Positions 41,140-51,283 of a stretch of DNA of 64,000 bases are shown one piece after another. Both the position numbers and the translations under genes were made by a program. Position 1 is the first letter of the stretch. Each line of letters opens with the position of its first letter. This DNA comes from Microbacterium terrae (GTDB taxonomy: Bacteria > Actinomycetota > Actinomycetes > Actinomycetales > Microbacteriaceae): positions 1,612,001-1,676,000 of the forward strand of contig NZ_JAFDSS010000001.1 of assembly GCF_017831975.1 (NCBI RefSeq), read 5' to 3'. The notes beneath the pieces are model-generated. The model made no database searches. It was not told the origin of the DNA and worked only from the letters and a program-made list of their open reading frames with translations.

Positions 41140-41598
41140 TCACGAAGCCGGAACATGCGCACTCCCCGCGAACGGTGCGAGCGCGTCGCGCAGCGCGAGA
41201 AGCGCCTCGGCCTGCAGGCCGACCGCGCGCATGACCTGGGGCGGCACTCCCAGCGCCCGCTCGCGCAGAGCCGCTCCGTCAGCGGTCAGCGTGAGGTCGA
41301 GCCGGCGCTCGTCGACTGGGTTTCGCTCGCGCACGACCAGGCCCTGCGCTTCGAGGCGCTTCACCAGCGGCGACAGCGTCGCCGGCTCGAGCGCGAGTTC
41401 GTCCGCGAGCCCGCGCAGGGTTCGCGGAGACGACTCCCAGAGCGCGAGCATCACGAGGTACTGCGGGTGCGTGAGCCCGAGCGGCTCGAGGATCGGCCGG
41501 TAGATCGACACGACGTTGCGCGCTGCGGTGACGATCGCGAAGCACACCTGGTTGTCGAGCTTGAGCAGGTCATCGGGGGTCGGGTTCGCGTCAGCCAC
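41140..41598 (-). CDS. MarR-family regulator, OhrR-like
   Basis: The 152-residue winged-helix repressor has the OhrR-type N-terminus LLKLDNQVCFAIVTAARNVV. Cys19 there corresponds to the peroxide-sensing cysteine of OhrR proteins. The recognition helix lies in LADELALEPATLSPLVKRLEAQGLV and the wing in RNPVDERRLDLTLT. It starts at GTG 41598 (-10 TACGAT at 41605-41610, 6 nt upstream). Just beyond lies a perfect 20-bp palindrome shared with the divergent small gene, so autoregulation is likely. No ohr gene is adjacent. Confidence 0.9.
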   Translation of the reverse strand: MADANPTPDDLLKLDNQVCFAIVTAARNVVSIYRPILEPLGLTHPQYLVMLALWESSPRTLRGLADELALEPATLSPLVKRLEAQGLVVRERNPVDERRLDLTLTADGAALRERALGVPPQVMRAVGLQAEALLALRDALAPFAGSAHVPAS

Positions 41599-41610
41599 GA
41601 AGGTATCGTA
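41598..41610 (-). promoter_or_regulatory. leaderless-type promoter of the OhrR-like gene
   Basis: TACGAT on the minus strand (41605-41610) ends 6 nt before GTG 41598. The operator at 41620-41639 falls in its spacer/-35 region. Confidence 0.5.
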
Positions 41611-41619
41611 ACGGCACAA

Positions 41620-41639
41620 ATCATTAGTACACTAATGAT
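41620..41639. promoter_or_regulatory. MarR operator: perfect 9+2+9 palindrome
   Basis: ATCATTAGT-AC-ACTAATGAT is a perfect inverted repeat, strikingly AT-rich for this genome. It contains the -10 box TACACT (41628-41633) of the rightward gene and lies upstream of the regulator's own -10. One bound MarR dimer could shut both promoters. Confidence 0.8.
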
Positions 41640-41640
41640 C

Positions 41641-41883
41641 ATGGCCGATTCTGCTCCGAAGCCGCCCCTCCGAGTGCGCGTGCGTGCGGCCGGCGGCTGG
41701 TACGCATGGTTCAACACCAACCTCATCCGGGTCGCCGGGCCGGCCGCGGTCGGCCCGTACGAGTCGACCCCCGCACCCACCGAGCAGGAGCGCGCTGAGC
41801 GGGCGTGCCCGCTGTGCGGCGCCGCGATCACCCGACACACGTTCGACCGCAGCGGGCCCAAACCGCTTATGCACTGCCCCTGA
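41641..41883 (+). CDS. small zinc-ribbon protein of unknown function
   Basis: The 80-residue protein is divergent from the OhrR-like regulator. Its N-terminal half is basic and aromatic (VRVRAAGGWYAWFNTNLIRVAG). The C-terminal half has CPLCGAAITRHTFDR and a final MHCP, which could supply ligands for one zinc (Cys-x2-Cys, His, His-Cys). I know of no assigned function. ATG 41641 is 7 nt after TACACT; an ATG two codons earlier is possible. The shared palindrome suggests control by the regulator, perhaps in response to peroxide or another thiol-reactive signal. A run of nine G follows the stop (41889-41897). Confidence 0.75.
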   Translation: MADSAPKPPLRVRVRAAGGWYAWFNTNLIRVAGPAAVGPYESTPAPTEQERAERACPLCGAAITRHTFDRSGPKPLMHCP

Positions 41884-41952
41884 GTCGCGGGGGGGGGCAC
41901 TCCCGGCGCCAGAGGCGCTCGGCGAGGCGTGCCCGCTCGGGCGCACCGGTCG

Positions 41953-44033
<2,081 letters not shown>

Positions 44034-44034
<1 letters not shown>

Positions 44035-44046
44035 CCGTCCAGCGTA
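44034..44046 (-). promoter_or_regulatory. leaderless-type promoter of uvrB
   Basis: TACGCT on the minus strand (44041-44046) ends 6 nt before GTG 44034. Confidence 0.45.
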
Positions 44047-44078
44047 GGCGCGCCCACCGACATCGGGGCCGGTCGGTG

Positions 44079-44717
44079 TCAGAAGCTCCCGCCGCCGCCG
44101 TCGAACCCGCCGCCCATGCCGCCCTCGAATCCGCCGAGCGCACCACCGTCGAACCCGCCGCCGAAGTCCGCACCCGACATGCCGCCGTCGAAGGACGTCT
44201 CGGGGGCGTAGGTGTCGCCGACCCAGGTCGGCTCGTTCGCGATGCCGACCGATCCCCCGCCGACGGTGAAGTAGGTAGCCACCGCTGACGACACGAGGAA
44301 CTGCTGGGCGACGAGGGCCATGACGCCCGCCGAGAACAGGACGCTGCGCGGATCGCCCATCGCATCCGCCGCGTCGCCGGTCAGTGTCGCCGTCTGCGTC
44401 GTCGCCGGCTGCGTCGCACGCACGCCGTCCGATTCCTCGGCCCGCGCCGCGCGGCGCTCCTCCATACGACGGAGGACCCGCGCGAGCACGACGGGATCGT
44501 CGGAAGCGGAGCGCTGCTCCGCCTCGGACATGAACGGGCGCAGCTGATCGAACATCTCGCGCCGGCGCTCCGGCGGAACCTGGGCGAACGCGGTCGCGTG
44601 CGCACTCTCGATGACCGATGCCGGCAGGGTGCCGAGCAGGTAGAGGTACCGACCGACCTGCTCCTCCTCGGTCACGGCGCGGTACGGCTTGCGGCGGAAT
44701 CGTGCGAGAAAAGTCAT
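44079..44717 (-). CDS. uncharacterised protein with Gly/Phe/Asp-rich tail
   Basis: The 212-residue protein is not recognised. Residues 1-100 are helical and charged ([20 protein letters not shown], then [14 protein letters not shown]). A single hydrophobic segment ([25 protein letters not shown]) lies near residues 125-150. The last 45 residues are low-complexity repeats of [13 protein letters not shown] and FDGG type ending GGGGSF. The layout suggests a membrane-attached protein with a flexible Gly-rich tail. ATG 44717 follows GAGGAGG. It lies between coaE and uvrB on the same strand. Confidence 0.75.
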   Translation of the reverse strand: MTFLARFRRKPYRAVTEEEQVGRYLYLLGTLPASVIESAHATAFAQVPPERRREMFDQLRPFMSEAEQRSASDDPVVLARVLRRMEERRAARAEESDGVRATQPATTQTATLTGDAADAMGDPRSVLFSAGVMALVAQQFLVSSAVATYFTVGGGSVGIANEPTWVGDTYAPETSFDGGMSGADFGGGFDGGALGGFEGGMGGGFDGGGGSF

Positions 44718-44808
44718 GGCATCCTCCTCGATGATCGCCAGCGTACGCGACCGTGCGACCTGCCGGAACGGCTCGGTGCGAATCGGGCGGGCACCGGACC
44801 GCGACGGG

Positions 44809-45438
44809 TCACTCCGCGGTGCGCCCGCGCTCCCCGACGTCGCCGGTCACGAGCCCGTTCCAGAGGTCGTCGACCTGCCGCGCGGTCTCGTCGAGGGTGC
44901 CGGTCGTGTCGATGACCACGTCTGCCAGGGCCAGCCGCTCGTCATCCGACACCTGCGCCGAGAGACGGGCCGCGGCATCCGTCTCGGTCATGCCGCGGAG
45001 CGTCACCATCCGCTGCAGCCGCGTGTCCGCCGGCGCATGCGCCACGACGACGAGGTCCCACGGGTCCGACGCCCGCGCTTCGGCCAGCAGCGGCACGTCG
45101 TACACGACGACCGCCCGGGGATCGGCCGCGTACGCCGCCGCGAACCTGCGCGCGGACTCGGCACGCACCGCCGGATGCACGATGGCATTCAGCTGCTTCA
45201 CCGCATCGTCGTCGCCGAACACCCGCGCCCCGAGTGCCGCGCGATCGAGCGAGCCGTCCGACGTCAGGACGTCGGCTCCGAACTGCGCGGCGATCTCGGC
45301 GAGCACGGACGAACCGGGCCGCTGCACGTCGCGCACGATCGCGTCGGCGTCGACGATCACCGCGCCGTGCTCGGCGAGGCGACCGGCGATGGTGGACTTG
45401 CCCGACGCGATGCCGCCGGTGAGTGCGATGAGGGGCAT
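44809..45438 (-). CDS. coaE: dephospho-CoA kinase
   Basis: The 209-residue P-loop kinase does the last step of coenzyme A synthesis. Walker A is GGIASGKSTIAGRLAE at residues 7-22. The DADAIVRDVQRPGS segment binds substrate and VVYDVPLLAEARASDPWDLVVV is the lid region. The length is typical. ATG 45438 lacks a strong ribosome-binding site. rpsA, the usual neighbour, is 4.4 kb away behind the two-component block. Confidence 0.95.
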   Translation of the reverse strand: MPLIALTGGIASGKSTIAGRLAEHGAVIVDADAIVRDVQRPGSSVLAEIAAQFGADVLTSDGSLDRAALGARVFGDDDAVKQLNAIVHPAVRAESARRFAAAYAADPRAVVVYDVPLLAEARASDPWDLVVVAHAPADTRLQRMVTLRGMTETDAAARLSAQVSDDERLALADVVIDTTGTLDETARQVDDLWNGLVTGDVGERGRTAE

Positions 45439-45680
45439 GTCATCGAGGATGCCACGTCCCCGCGCGAACCTCAGCGACTCCTGAGTCCGTCCTGAGGTCG
45501 GCTTGAGCCGCGGCCGCTAGCCTCGGAGCAACCCGAAGGAGACGTACCCGACCCGGTGGGTGTCTGGGGAGGTGAGGAAGACCGTGACACGGGAGATCGT
45601 GCAGGCGGTCAGGCCTCATCACAACCCGCCGGTCGACCACGCGATGCGTGGACGGATGGCACGGCTCCGCCGCGGAGGAT

Positions 45681-45704
45681 CGGCGATCGTGGGGGCGATC
45701 GCCG
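45681..45704. repeat. perfect inverted repeat (hairpin 1)
   Basis: CGGCGATCG (45681-45689) pairs perfectly with CGATCGCCG (45696-45704) around TGGGGG. Confidence 0.6.
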
Positions 45705-45791
45705 GTCACCTCCGTGACGCGGACACGCGAGGAGGCAGGGCACAGGGGACGTGCTCCACCACCCGCTCGGCCGCTCGTTCCGGGGAGGTGA

Positions 45792-45824
45792 GCGGACGGG
45801 TCGTCGTGGGGACGACCGGTCCGC
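45792..45824. repeat. long inverted repeat (hairpin 2)
   Basis: A 14-nt arm (45792-45805) pairs at 13 of 14 positions with 45811-45824 around GTGGG. Confidence 0.6.
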
Positions 45825-46002
45825 GACACGCCGGAACGAGCGGCCCCTCTCCGCGGACCGCCGCCGGTCCGCCCGCTCCCTTCCGCCGCGCACGCGGGTT
45901 GACACGAGCATGACCACCGCCCACCACGGGTTCGAGGCCGCTTTCTGGGATATCCTGACGGTCCACGAGCCGGCGGACTCCCCGACGGCGGAGGGAAGGC
46001 CG

Positions 46003-46767
46003 GTGGACGAATCGCGGATCGCCGTCGTCATCGAGGATGAAGACGACATCCGGTCGCTGCTGAGCACGGTGCTTGCCCAGGGCGGGTTCGTCGTGCATGG
46101 CGCAGCGACCGGCGAAGAAGGGGTCGAGCTCGTACGCCTCCACGACCCGCTTGTGACCACGCTCGACGTGAACATGCCCGGCATGGACGGGTTCGAAGCG
46201 GCCAAGCGCATCCGGGCCGTCAGCACCACGTACATCGTCATGCTCAGCGCGCGGACGGAGGAGATCGACGCTCTGCAGGGGCTCGAGGCCGGCGCCGACG
46301 ACTACGTCGCCAAGCCGTTCCGTCCCCGCGAGCTGCGCGCGAGGATCGACGCGATGCTTCGACGGCCGCGGCAGCACCTCGCCGCTCCCCCGGCGGGTTC
46401 CGAGGCATCCGTCACGTCTCCTGCCGACACGCCCGCCGACGGAGAGTGGCTCGAACACGCGGGTCTGCGCCTCAACCCGGCGATGCGGGTCGCGACGGTC
46501 GACGACGCCGACCTCGACCTCACCCGCAGCGAGTTCGACATCCTCGCGGATCTGCTCGCCGCCGGCCGGCGTGTGCGGGGCAAGTCCGACCTCGCGATGA
46601 TGCTCCGCGGCGATATCTACGCGGGATCGGACTTCGTGAGCGACAGCGACGCGCGCGCCATCGAGGTGCACGTCGCGAACCTGCGCCGCAAGCTCGGCGA
46701 GTCTCCTGCCGCGCCGCGGTGGATCGAGACGGTCCGCGGCGTCGGCTACAGGCTCACCGCGTCCTGA
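46003..46767 (+). CDS. OmpR/PhoB-family response regulator
   Basis: The 254-residue protein has a receiver domain with acidic pocket IEDEDD, phospho-acceptor Asp55 in TLDVNMPGMDG, Ser82 and Lys104 in YVAKPFRPREL. After a 30-residue Pro/Ala linker comes a winged-helix DNA-binding domain ending RAIEVHVANLRRKLGE and WIETVRGVGYRLTAS. GTG 46003 is preferred because GGAGGGAAGG precedes it; ATG 45910 in the same frame is an alternative that adds a non-conserved stretch. It is convergent with the kinase operon (46835-49683), its likely partner by proximity. Confidence 0.93.
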   Translation: MDESRIAVVIEDEDDIRSLLSTVLAQGGFVVHGAATGEEGVELVRLHDPLVTTLDVNMPGMDGFEAAKRIRAVSTTYIVMLSARTEEIDALQGLEAGADDYVAKPFRPRELRARIDAMLRRPRQHLAAPPAGSEASVTSPADTPADGEWLEHAGLRLNPAMRVATVDDADLDLTRSEFDILADLLAAGRRVRGKSDLAMMLRGDIYAGSDFVSDSDARAIEVHVANLRRKLGESPAAPRWIETVRGVGYRLTAS

Positions 46768-46780
46768 CACCGACCACAGC

Positions 46781-46803
46781 GGGTCGCGGCCCGGGTCGCG
46801 GCC
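46781..46803. repeat. tandem 11-bp direct repeat between convergent genes
   Basis: GGGTCGCGGCC occurs at 46781-46791 and again at 46793-46803, followed by a small GCAGG/CCTGC hairpin (46805-46819). It fills the gap between the convergent regulator and GGDEF-like genes. Confidence 0.5.
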
Positions 46804-46834
46804 GGCAGGTCACGCCTGCGTCGACCCCGGCGGA

Positions 46835-48001
46835 TCAGTCCGCGTCGGCGACGAGGACCGAGGACTCCAGCGTCGCCGCCGCGGTCACCGCCGCGTCGCG
46901 CGCGGCCGCGGTGAGGGCTGCCCCGTCGTACCCGGTCGAGTCGCTGAGGGCCACGCCGACCCCGATCACCGGCAGTACCCCGCCGCCGACCCGGCCGAGG
47001 TCGTCGAACAGCGCACCGTAGACCGCGGCGGCCTGCCGGCGTGCGTGCTGGGGCGAGTCGACGAGCGTCCCGACGAGGAGGCCTGTCTGGCCGTCCTCCG
47101 CGACGAAGGCGTTCGAGGGCGCATGCCGGCGCACCCCGCCGCGGAAGGCGTCCTCCGTCGCGTGCGCGACCTCGCTGCCGAAGGCGGTGGAGATCTGGTC
47201 GAGGTCGTCGATGCGCACCGCCGTGACGGCGACCGTCTCGCCCCGCAGCGCGGCGCGGTGGCACAGCTCCCCGATGGCTCCCCCGAACACGTCTGCGGAG
47301 AGGATGCCGTCGCGCGCGGTGCCCAGCCCCGCGCGTCGCACCTGTCCGCGCATGGGTGCGCGTGTCGCACGGAGCACGGAGGTGACCACCACCGCCACGA
47401 TCGTCAGCGTGACGGTGAGGAAGCTCATCGGCACGGTGCCGAACGCGGCCTGGAAGAGCGCGCTCTCCGGCCCCGAGGCGAGGAACACCGTCGTGCGGGC
47501 CACGAAGAACACGGCCTCGATGATCAGAACGATCCCGAGCACCAGCGCCGAGCGCGATTCGCGCAGGTCGCCGCGGAGGCACTCGACGGCGCCGAAGGCC
47601 GAGAACAGCAGCAGCGAGACGAACATCCAGACCGCACCTGCCCAGTCGCCGCCGTCGGGGCCCGCGAGCACGACGGCCACCGCCGCGCCGATAGCGGCGC
47701 CGGCGACCAGGAGCGACGACCACAGCATCGGTCGCTCGTTGAAGCGGCGGCATCCGAGCCACATCGCCCCCGTTCCGGCGACGAAGGCCGCGTTGCCGAC
47801 GGCGATCGGCCACCGCGCCGCCGCGTCCTGCGACCAGATCACATACGCGAGCGTCGTCAGCATCGCGAGGAGGTACCCGATCGCCCACACCCGCCCGGCT
47901 CCCTCGTCGCGGCGCAGCAGCGTCTCACTGATGAAGAGGATGCCGCTGATGTTGACGACGAGCGCCGTCATCACCATCACGCTCATCACGTCCAGACTCA
48001 T
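46835..48001 (-). CDS. membrane protein with degenerate GGDEF-like domain
   Basis: The 388-residue protein has about seven hydrophobic segments in its first 210 residues (VMVMTALVVNISGILFISETLL to TLTIVAVVVTSVLRA). A soluble domain of about 165 residues follows. Its layout resembles a diguanylate cyclase: FGGAIGELCHRAALRGETVAVTAVRIDDLDQISTAFG fits the substrate-proximal half. Where GG(D/E)EF should be it reads VAEDGQTGLLVG, so catalysis is unlikely. It may bind nucleotide or act as a partner of the kinase upstream, with which it overlaps by ATGA. Confidence 0.8.
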   Translation of the reverse strand: MSLDVMSVMVMTALVVNISGILFISETLLRRDEGAGRVWAIGYLLAMLTTLAYVIWSQDAAARWPIAVGNAAFVAGTGAMWLGCRRFNERPMLWSSLLVAGAAIGAAVAVVLAGPDGGDWAGAVWMFVSLLLFSAFGAVECLRGDLRESRSALVLGIVLIIEAVFFVARTTVFLASGPESALFQAAFGTVPMSFLTVTLTIVAVVVTSVLRATRAPMRGQVRRAGLGTARDGILSADVFGGAIGELCHRAALRGETVAVTAVRIDDLDQISTAFGSEVAHATEDAFRGGVRRHAPSNAFVAEDGQTGLLVGTLVDSPQHARRQAAAVYGALFDDLGRVGGGVLPVIGVGVALSDSTGYDGAALTAAARDAAVTAAATLESSVLVADAD

Positions 48002-49683
48002 CGTGTCGTCCCTTCCCCGTCGCCCGGACCGATCGCGGGCAGCTTGACGACGAACGTCGAGCCGACGCCGACCGAGCTGTGCAGCGCGAGCTCACCGCCG
48101 TGTGCGCGCACGATGTCACGGCTGATGGCGAGCCCGAGCCCTGTTCCGGCACGCCGCGCGGCGCCGGCCTGGTAATAGCGCTGGAACAGCCGTTCCCGGT
48201 CGGCTTCGCTGATGCCGGCTCCGGTGTCGCGCACCAGGATCCAGCTCGACGTCCCGTCGGTGGTGGTCCCCATGTAGACGGTGCCGCCGTCGCGGTTGTA
48301 TGTGATCGCGTTCGAGACGAGGTTGTCGACGACCTGACGGATGCGCAGGGCATCGGCCCAGATCGGGGCGGCCTCGACGCCGTGGATGTCGAGCGTGATG
48401 GCTCGGCCCTCCGCGCGCGGCCGGAGCGCCTCGGCGCTCGCCCGCACGATGTCGCCGGCCTCGATGATCTGCGGTGTGAGCGAGGCTTCGACCGACGACG
48501 ACGAGGAGCTCGATGCCGCCAGGATGTCGGCGACGATCCGCAGCAGCCGCTCGGCGTTGCGCTCCGCGATGTCGAGGTTCGCCCGCACCGCGTCCGGCAC
48601 GGCCGGATCCTCGATCGCGAGGTCGAGGTAGCCCAGGATCGAGGTCAACGGCGTGCGCAGCTCGTGCGACACCGACGCGACGAGGTCGTCGCGCGCTCGC
48701 AGCGCGGTGAGCTCGGCGGTGACGTCGCGAGAGATGATCACCGCGCCGTCATCCTGGCCGGCCGCGTCGACGAGCCGTCGTGCCGTGATGCTGAGCGCCT
48801 GGCGTGGTCCGTCGGGACTGCCGTACCAGACGACCTGGCCCGCGAACGCCTCACCGCGCAGCGCCCGCTCGAGGGGACCTTCGGCCGCCGGCAGGGGGCT
48901 GACGCCGTCGTCCCGGTACGCGATCGCCGCGGCGTCGCCGTCCGCCGTGGGCACGGAGCTCTGCAGGCGGCCGTGCGCGTCGTTGGTCACGGCGATGCGC
49001 CCGTCGGCGCCGATGCGGATGACACCGAAGTCGACGGCGTCGAGCACCTCGGTGAGCTCCTGCTCCTGGCGCCGGGTGACCGCGAGCACCTGGCCGAGGA
49101 GCACCGCCTGCTTTGCCAGGAGCGTGCGCTGCGCGTCGGAGCGCCGCGCGGCGAGATGGCTGGTGACGGCGACCGCGACGAGCACGAACGGCACCAGGAG
49201 CTTCGTGTACGTCACCACCTCCTGGGCACTCACGAAGAGCAGCATCGCGATCGCGACGATCGCGGCGATGACGCCGAAGAGTCCCAGCAGCCCGAACGTC
49301 GACGCGATCCAGGTGGTGGGGAAGATCCAGAGCAGCCCCATGACCGACGTCGGCTCCGCCAGCTGCATCAGCGCGATGGCGACGATGTCGACGGCGGGCA
49401 CGAGAGCCACCCAGCCCGCTGAGATCCGGTTCCACGGCACCACGAACGTGGCCGCTGTCGCGAGGAAGACGACGACCACGCCGGCGAAGAACAGTGCCGT
49501 GTCGCCGGCGAAGTCGCCGATCGCGATGAGGAGCGCGAGGGCGAAGACTACCGTGCCCAGCAGCAGCTGGTTGAGCATGGCGGTGCGCTCGCGGGTGCGG
49601 TCGACGATGCCGTCGCGCAGCCACGCCGCCCTCATGCGCGCGGTGCGGACCGCGTCGCCACTCGGTGGAGGTTCGACGGCCAT
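47998..49683 (-). CDS. membrane sensor histidine kinase
   Basis: The 561-residue kinase has about six membrane helices (residues 38-178), then a PAS-like domain (about 210-325, LDAVDFGVIRIGADGRIAVTND). The HisKA box is VASVSHELRTPLTSILGYL, with His340 as phospho-acceptor. The HATPase domain has DNLVSNAITYNRDGG, VRDTGAGIS and GTGLGLAISRDIV. A Ser-rich stretch ([12 protein letters not shown]) lies between the two catalytic parts. ATG 49683 has TACCGT 6 nt upstream. The GGDEF-like gene overlaps its stop codon. Confidence 0.94.
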   Translation of the reverse strand: MAVEPPPSGDAVRTARMRAAWLRDGIVDRTRERTAMLNQLLLGTVVFALALLIAIGDFAGDTALFFAGVVVVFLATAATFVVPWNRISAGWVALVPAVDIVAIALMQLAEPTSVMGLLWIFPTTWIASTFGLLGLFGVIAAIVAIAMLLFVSAQEVVTYTKLLVPFVLVAVAVTSHLAARRSDAQRTLLAKQAVLLGQVLAVTRRQEQELTEVLDAVDFGVIRIGADGRIAVTNDAHGRLQSSVPTADGDAAAIAYRDDGVSPLPAAEGPLERALRGEAFAGQVVWYGSPDGPRQALSITARRLVDAAGQDDGAVIISRDVTAELTALRARDDLVASVSHELRTPLTSILGYLDLAIEDPAVPDAVRANLDIAERNAERLLRIVADILAASSSSSSSVEASLTPQIIEAGDIVRASAEALRPRAEGRAITLDIHGVEAAPIWADALRIRQVVDNLVSNAITYNRDGGTVYMGTTTDGTSSWILVRDTGAGISEADRERLFQRYYQAGAARRAGTGLGLAISRDIVRAHGGELALHSSVGVGSTFVVKLPAIGPGDGEGTTR

Positions 49684-49695
49684 ACCGTGACGGTA
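49683..49695 (-). promoter_or_regulatory. leaderless-type promoter of the kinase operon
   Basis: TACCGT on the minus strand (49690-49695) ends 6 nt before ATG 49683. Confidence 0.5.
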
Positions 49696-49787
49696 ACGGA
49701 TGCCGCGACCGCGCGCGCGGTCATGCGTGCGATCCACCCCGTGCTTCCCGTGCGCGGCCGTGCCGCAGCATCCCCGGGGTACGCGAA

Positions 49788-49815
49788 AGGGCCGCCACCC
49801 GAAGGTGACGGCCCT
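49788..49815 (-). terminator. hairpin terminator after rpsA
   Basis: A 12-nt arm pair (49788-49799 with 49804-49815) with one mismatch and loop CGAA ends in UUU on the minus-strand transcript. It starts about 20 nt past the rpsA stop. Confidence 0.75.
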
Positions 49816-49834
49816 CTCAGACGTTCTCAGCCGA

Positions 49835-51283
49835 TCAGCGGCCCGAGAGCTTCTCGCGGAGCGCCGCGAGAGCCTCGTCGTCGGCCAGCGTGCCCGCGGG
49901 GCCGCTGTCGGACGAGTACGAGCTCGAACCGGTCTCGACGGGCGCAGCAGCCTCGGCCTCGAGAGCCTTGGCGACGGCGGCCTTGTGAGCCTCCCAGCGA
50001 CCCTGAGCAGCGGCGTACTCGGCTTCCCATGCGAGACGCTGCTCGTCGAAGCCTTCCTTCCACTGGTTGGTCTCGGGGTCGAAGCCCTCGGGGTACTTGT
50101 ACTCGCCGTTCTCGTCGTACTCGGTGACCATGCCGTACAGCGCCGGGTCGAACTCGGTGCCGTTGGGGTCGACCGACTCGTTCGCCTGCTTCAGCGAGAG
50201 CGAGATGCGGCGACGCTCGAGGTCGATGTCGATGATCTTGACGAAGACCTCTTCGCCGACCGACACGACCTGCTCGGCGAGCTCGACGTGCTTGCCCGAC
50301 AGCTCCGAGATGTGCACGAGGCCCTCGATGCCGTCTGCGACGCGAACGAACGCACCGAACGGAACCAGCTTGGTGACCTTGCCGGGTGCGACCTGGCCGA
50401 TGGCGTGGGTGCGGGCGAAGACCTGCCACGGGTCCTCCTGCGTCGCCTTGAGCGAGAGCGACACGCGCTCACGGTCGAGGTCGACCTCGAGGATCTCGAC
50501 GGTGACTTCCTGACCGACCTCGACGACCTCGGAGGCGTGCTCGATGTGCTTCCACGACAGCTCGGAGACGTGGACGAGACCGTCGACGCCGCCCAGGTCG
50601 ACGAACGCACCGAAGTTGACGATCGACGAGACCGTGCCCTTGCGGACCTGGCCCTTGTGCAGGTTGTTGAGGAACGTGGTGCGCGACTCGGACTGCGTCT
50701 GCTCGAGCAGGGCGCGGCGCGACAGCACGACGTTGTTGCGGTTCTTGTCGAGCTCGAGAATCTTCGCCTCGATCTCCTGGCCGAGGTACGGCGTCAGGTC
50801 GCGGACGCGGCGCAGCTCGATGAGCGACGCCGGCAGGAAGCCGCGCAGGCCGATGTCGACGATGAGACCACCCTTGACGACCTCGATCACGGAACCGGTG
50901 ACGACACCGTCGTTCTCCTTGATCTTCTCGACGTCACCCCAGGCACGCTCGTACTGCGCGCGCTTCTTGGAGAGGATGAGGCGACCTTCCTTGTCCTCCT
51001 TCTGGAGAACGAGGGCTTCGACCTCGTCGCCGACCTTGACGACCTCGTTGGGGTCGACGTCGTGCTTGATGGAGAGCTCGCGCGAGGGGATGACGCCCTC
51101 GGTCTTGAAGCCGACGTCGAGGAGGACCTCGTCGCGGTCGACCTTCACGACGGTGCCTTCGATGAGGTCTCCGTCGTTGAAGGACTTGATGGTCAGTTCG
51201 ACCGCGGCCAGGAAGTCCTCGGCAGATCCGATGTCGTTGATCGCGACCTGCTTGGTGGCCGGGGCGGTCGTTACGGTAGTCAT
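49835..51283 (-). CDS. rpsA: 30S ribosomal protein S1
   Basis: The 482-residue protein has four S1 RNA-binding repeats, recognisable by GTVVKVDRDEVLLDVGFKTEG, VVKGGLIVDIGLRGFLPAS, VNFGAFVDLGGVDGLVHVSEL and VPFGAFVRVADGIEGLVHISEL. The C-terminal 100 residues are acidic and unstructured (YGMVTEYDENGEYKYPEGFDPETNQWKEGFD), as in actinobacterial S1. ATG 51283 has AAGGA about 11 nt upstream. A leader of up to about 180 nt holds two hairpins. Confidence 0.97.
   Translation of the reverse strand: MTTVTTAPATKQVAINDIGSAEDFLAAVELTIKSFNDGDLIEGTVVKVDRDEVLLDVGFKTEGVIPSRELSIKHDVDPNEVVKVGDEVEALVLQKEDKEGRLILSKKRAQYERAWGDVEKIKENDGVVTGSVIEVVKGGLIVDIGLRGFLPASLIELRRVRDLTPYLGQEIEAKILELDKNRNNVVLSRRALLEQTQSESRTTFLNNLHKGQVRKGTVSSIVNFGAFVDLGGVDGLVHVSELSWKHIEHASEVVEVGQEVTVEILEVDLDRERVSLSLKATQEDPWQVFARTHAIGQVAPGKVTKLVPFGAFVRVADGIEGLVHISELSGKHVELAEQVVSVGEEVFVKIIDIDLERRRISLSLKQANESVDPNGTEFDPALYGMVTEYDENGEYKYPEGFDPETNQWKEGFDEQRLAWEAEYAAAQGRWEAHKAAVAKALEAEAAAPVETGSSSYSSDSGPAGTLADDEALAALREKLSGR

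Larger units (their letters stand above)
45439..46002. other. 564-nt intergenic region with strong hairpins upstream of the response regulator
   Basis: No convincing protein gene is seen. A short frame from a GTG near 45560-45581 has poor codon bias. The region begins with a possible rightward -10 (TAGCCT about 45519-45524). It holds two strong inverted repeats, at 45681-45704 and 45792-45824. It could be a structured 5' leader of the response regulator or a separate RNA. TATCCT near 45951-45956 may be a closer promoter for the regulator. Confidence 0.45.

Noticed and set aside
41889..41897. Run of nine G as a phase-variation tract
   Set aside because: It lies after the stop codon of the small gene and outside uvrB, so slippage would not change either protein.
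45560..45913. Possible 117-residue basic protein upstream of the response regulator
   Set aside because: Codon use is poor for this genome (AGG, CCT, CAT, GGA), the start is GTG with an ambiguous ribosome-binding site, the hairpins lie inside it and no domain is seen.
45910..46002. Earlier ATG start of the response regulator
   Set aside because: The extra 31 residues are not part of a receiver domain, and the strong ribosome-binding site lies just before GTG 46003.
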